This document shows positions 62,449-64,000 of a stretch of 64,000 nt of DNA, piece after piece (position 1 is the first letter of the stretch; every line of letters starts with the position of its first letter). Below the pieces are notes generated by a model. That model made no database searches and had not been told where the DNA came from. It saw only the letters and a program-made list of their open reading frames with translations. Source of the stretch: Sphingomonas sp. YR710. GTDB taxonomy: Bacteria > Pseudomonadota > Alphaproteobacteria > Sphingomonadales > Sphingomonadaceae. The stretch spans positions 1 through 64,000 of the forward strand of contig NZ_FMZJ01000015.1 in assembly GCF_900101455.1 (NCBI RefSeq), read 5' to 3'. Made by a program: the position numbers and the translations under genes.

Positions 62449-63509
62449 ACCCGAACGGGGCGGCCCTGGGGCAGCGCTTCGGGCATATCGCGGACGATAT
62501 AGGCCATCATGGCTTCGCGCACCGCGCAGCGCAGGTTGAATGCCTTTCCAGCATCCGTCGCGCTGACGAGCGCGCGCAATTCCAGCGTGTCGATGCCGAT
62601 ATCGGTGACCTGCAACCCGGCGACCCGGCCGTCCCAATTGGGATCGACCTGCACGATCCGCAGCAACTGTTCGCGAAGGCGGGGTACGTCGGCCGCGAGA
62701 TCGACCGGAATCATAGCGCTACCCAGCAATTGCGAATTCGATCTGGTCCAGTTCTGGAACGACTGCTCGAGGAGCTTCGCCACCGGCACGATCAACCGCC
62801 GCTCGTCCCAGATCTTCACGATCACATAGGTCAGGCGGATCTCCTCGATGCGGCCCCATTCGCCGTCGATGACGATGACATCGTCGAGGCGGATCGGCTC
62901 GGTAAAGGCTAGCTGGATGCCGGCGATCAGATTCTTGAGCGCGGGTTGGGCGGCAGCGCCCACCGCCAGTCCGGCCAGACCGGCCGATGCCATCAGCGTG
63001 ATCCCCACGCTGCGCACGCCGGGAATGCTGAGCAGCATCATGCAGATGGTGAGGAAGGTGACGCCGATGACGGCGATCCGCGTCAAGATGCTCAGCCGGG
63101 TGCGTTTACGGCGGGCAGAGAGATTGTCGGCCACGCTGATATCATGGCGGATGTTGGCGACGTCATTGAACGAATGGATGATCGCGATAGCCAGCCAGCC
63201 CATCAGCGCCGGACCGGCGAAGCCGGCAAGCTGCGCCCATAGCGCATGCGCCCAGCCGGCGATCTCGACGACCCTTTCGACGATGCTCAGTGCCAGGCCG
63301 ATCAGGATCCAGCGCAGCGGGCCGGCCATGCGATCGAGCAGGATATCGTCCCAGGGCGCGCCGGTCCGGGTGGCGATTCGCCGGAGGCTCACGAACAGCA
63401 CCTTGTGGAACAGCACGGCGATCAGGATGGCCAGAACGATCGCCACGATCAGGCCGACTGTGCTGGCCAATGCAGGCGACAGGCCAAATTGCGCGAAGAA
63501 AGGTTGCAT
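62433..63509 (-). CDS. MscS-family mechanosensitive channel
   Basis: A 358-residue channel protein. Four or so N-terminal hydrophobic segments precede the pore helix (TLMASAGLAGLAVGAAAQPALKNLIAG, residues ~170-196) rich in glycine and alanine, then the beta domain (AFTEPIRLDDVIVIDGEWGRIEEI) and a cytoplasmic alpha/beta domain. It releases solutes on hypo-osmotic shock. It is convergent with otsA and overlaps it by 16 bp, an arrangement that fits an osmotic-stress locus. Confidence 0.92.
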   Translation of the reverse strand: MQPFFAQFGLSPALASTVGLIVAIVLAILIAVLFHKVLFVSLRRIATRTGAPWDDILLDRMAGPLRWILIGLALSIVERVVEIAGWAHALWAQLAGFAGPALMGWLAIAIIHSFNDVANIRHDISVADNLSARRKRTRLSILTRIAVIGVTFLTICMMLLSIPGVRSVGITLMASAGLAGLAVGAAAQPALKNLIAGIQLAFTEPIRLDDVIVIDGEWGRIEEIRLTYVIVKIWDERRLIVPVAKLLEQSFQNWTRSNSQLLGSAMIPVDLAADVPRLREQLLRIVQVDPNWDGRVAGLQVTDIGIDTLELRALVSATDAGKAFNLRCAVREAMMAYIVRDMPEALPQGRPVRVQPAI

Positions 63510-63578
63510 GGCCGTCGCAACGTCGACGGGTTGCGGGGGTTCCTTGCGAAGCGCCGCTTCGCCGCGAAGCGTTGCCTT

Positions 63579-64000
63579 CTATCGTTTCGCTGTGCGCCGG
63601 TTCCAGAGTGTCTCCGCGATTTCGAAGTCTTCCTCCCAATCGATGTCGATGGTCTTGGCCTTGCCGACATCATGCAACAGGGGAGATTTGCCGATGCGAT
63701 CTCCCATGGAACGGTAAATTTCGATCGGCGCGAGGAAGATCGCGCTGTTCACTTCGAACAGCGGTTTCAGCGTCTGGGTGCGGGGCCATTTTTCGACGGT
63801 GCGATCATAGCCGATAGGCCCATCCTCGTTCCAGATGAAGCTGTGCAGGCTGGTTACGCCCATCAGGCTGTCATGCCGGCCCAGGCTTTGAGCGGCACGA
63901 AAAGCGGAGATCGCGTCGGCATAATCGCCGGTATCGAAGAAGGGTGAGGTCACATGCGTCCACAGCACATCGCCCTGCGCAATGATCGTCGGAACATAGC
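63579..64000 (-). CDS. Acylneuraminate cytidylyltransferase-like protein, N-terminus missing
   Basis: The C-terminal ~140 residues of a NeuA-type nucleotidyltransferase; the gene begins beyond the right edge. The visible part has VLWTHVTSPFFD, the YDRTVEKWPRTQTLKP block and the terminal IDIDWEEDFEIAETLWNRR, all typical of enzymes that activate sialic-acid-like or other keto sugars with CTP. It suggests a surface-sugar cluster to the right. Confidence 0.82.
   Translation of the reverse strand, partial: YVPTIIAQGDVLWTHVTSPFFDTGDYADAISAFRAAQSLGRHDSLMGVTSLHSFIWNEDGPIGYDRTVEKWPRTQTLKPLFEVNSAIFLAPIEIYRSMGDRIGKSPLLHDVGKAKTIDIDWEEDFEIAETLWNRRTAKR

Overview
The window reads as chromosomal DNA of a GC-rich alphaproteobacterium, most likely Sphingomonas or a close relative in the Sphingomonadaceae. 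The reasons are three UrcA-family secreted proteins, two TonB-dependent receptors, glutathione-dependent formaldehyde oxidation (FrmA plus FghA), a PutA without its own DNA-binding domain controlled by a divergent Lrp/AsnC regulator, Ku/LigD end joining, frequent GTG/TTG starts, and many intergenic paired-palindrome repeats. I see no rRNA, tRNA or CRISPR array.

Layout. 0-9 kb: the 3' end of an IS5-like transposase, an MFS exporter, polA with a translationally coupled membrane flippase, a flavin reductase, and two alpha/beta hydrolases. 9-19 kb: a TonB receptor, the formaldehyde pair (frmA, fghA), the Lrp/putA divergon and a prepilin peptidase. 19-22.4 kb: a three-gene molybdenum hydroxylase (2Fe-2S subunit, Mo subunit, diheme cytochrome c). 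22.4-26.2 kb: a short accessory stretch with a nested inverted-repeat element, a HigBA-type toxin-antitoxin pair with a possibly leaderless promoter, an orphan membrane protein, and an uncharacterised two-gene module (a 248-residue protein of unknown family overlapping a PIN-domain nuclease). The last of these is the best candidate for an undescribed system.

26-35 kb: a DUF885-like protein lacking the expected metal motif, an esterase, an SDR, an HxlR/Old Yellow Enzyme divergon, and a ligase-associated exonuclease followed by an ATP-dependent DNA ligase. 35-42 kb: an RTX calcium-binding repeat protein, a small zinc-ribbon membrane protein, and ku-ligD. Two ATP-dependent DNA ligases with partner factors therefore lie within 9 kb of each other. 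42-46 kb: a LysR/quinone-reductase divergon, an SDR and a crotonase. 46-53 kb: a soluble globin-coupled chemoreceptor with a C-terminal CheR-type tether, then an iron-uptake cluster (PiuC-like hydroxylase, TonB, Sel1 protein, siderophore receptor). Two near-identical 19-bp operator candidates lie about 60 nt upstream of tonB and of the receptor gene.

53-64 kb: a fasciclin protein, a Pit phosphate transporter with a Nudix-DUF47 fusion, three UrcA paralogues each followed by a look-alike terminator, the overlapping operon otsB-GH15-otsA for trehalose metabolism, a convergent MscS channel, and a cytidylyltransferase cut by the right edge. Trehalose synthesis facing a mechanosensitive channel suggests an osmotic-stress locus.

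At least ten paired-palindrome elements of several families sit between genes, sometimes contributing the stop codons of neighbouring genes. All functional names are by family recognition from sequence; no database search was run.
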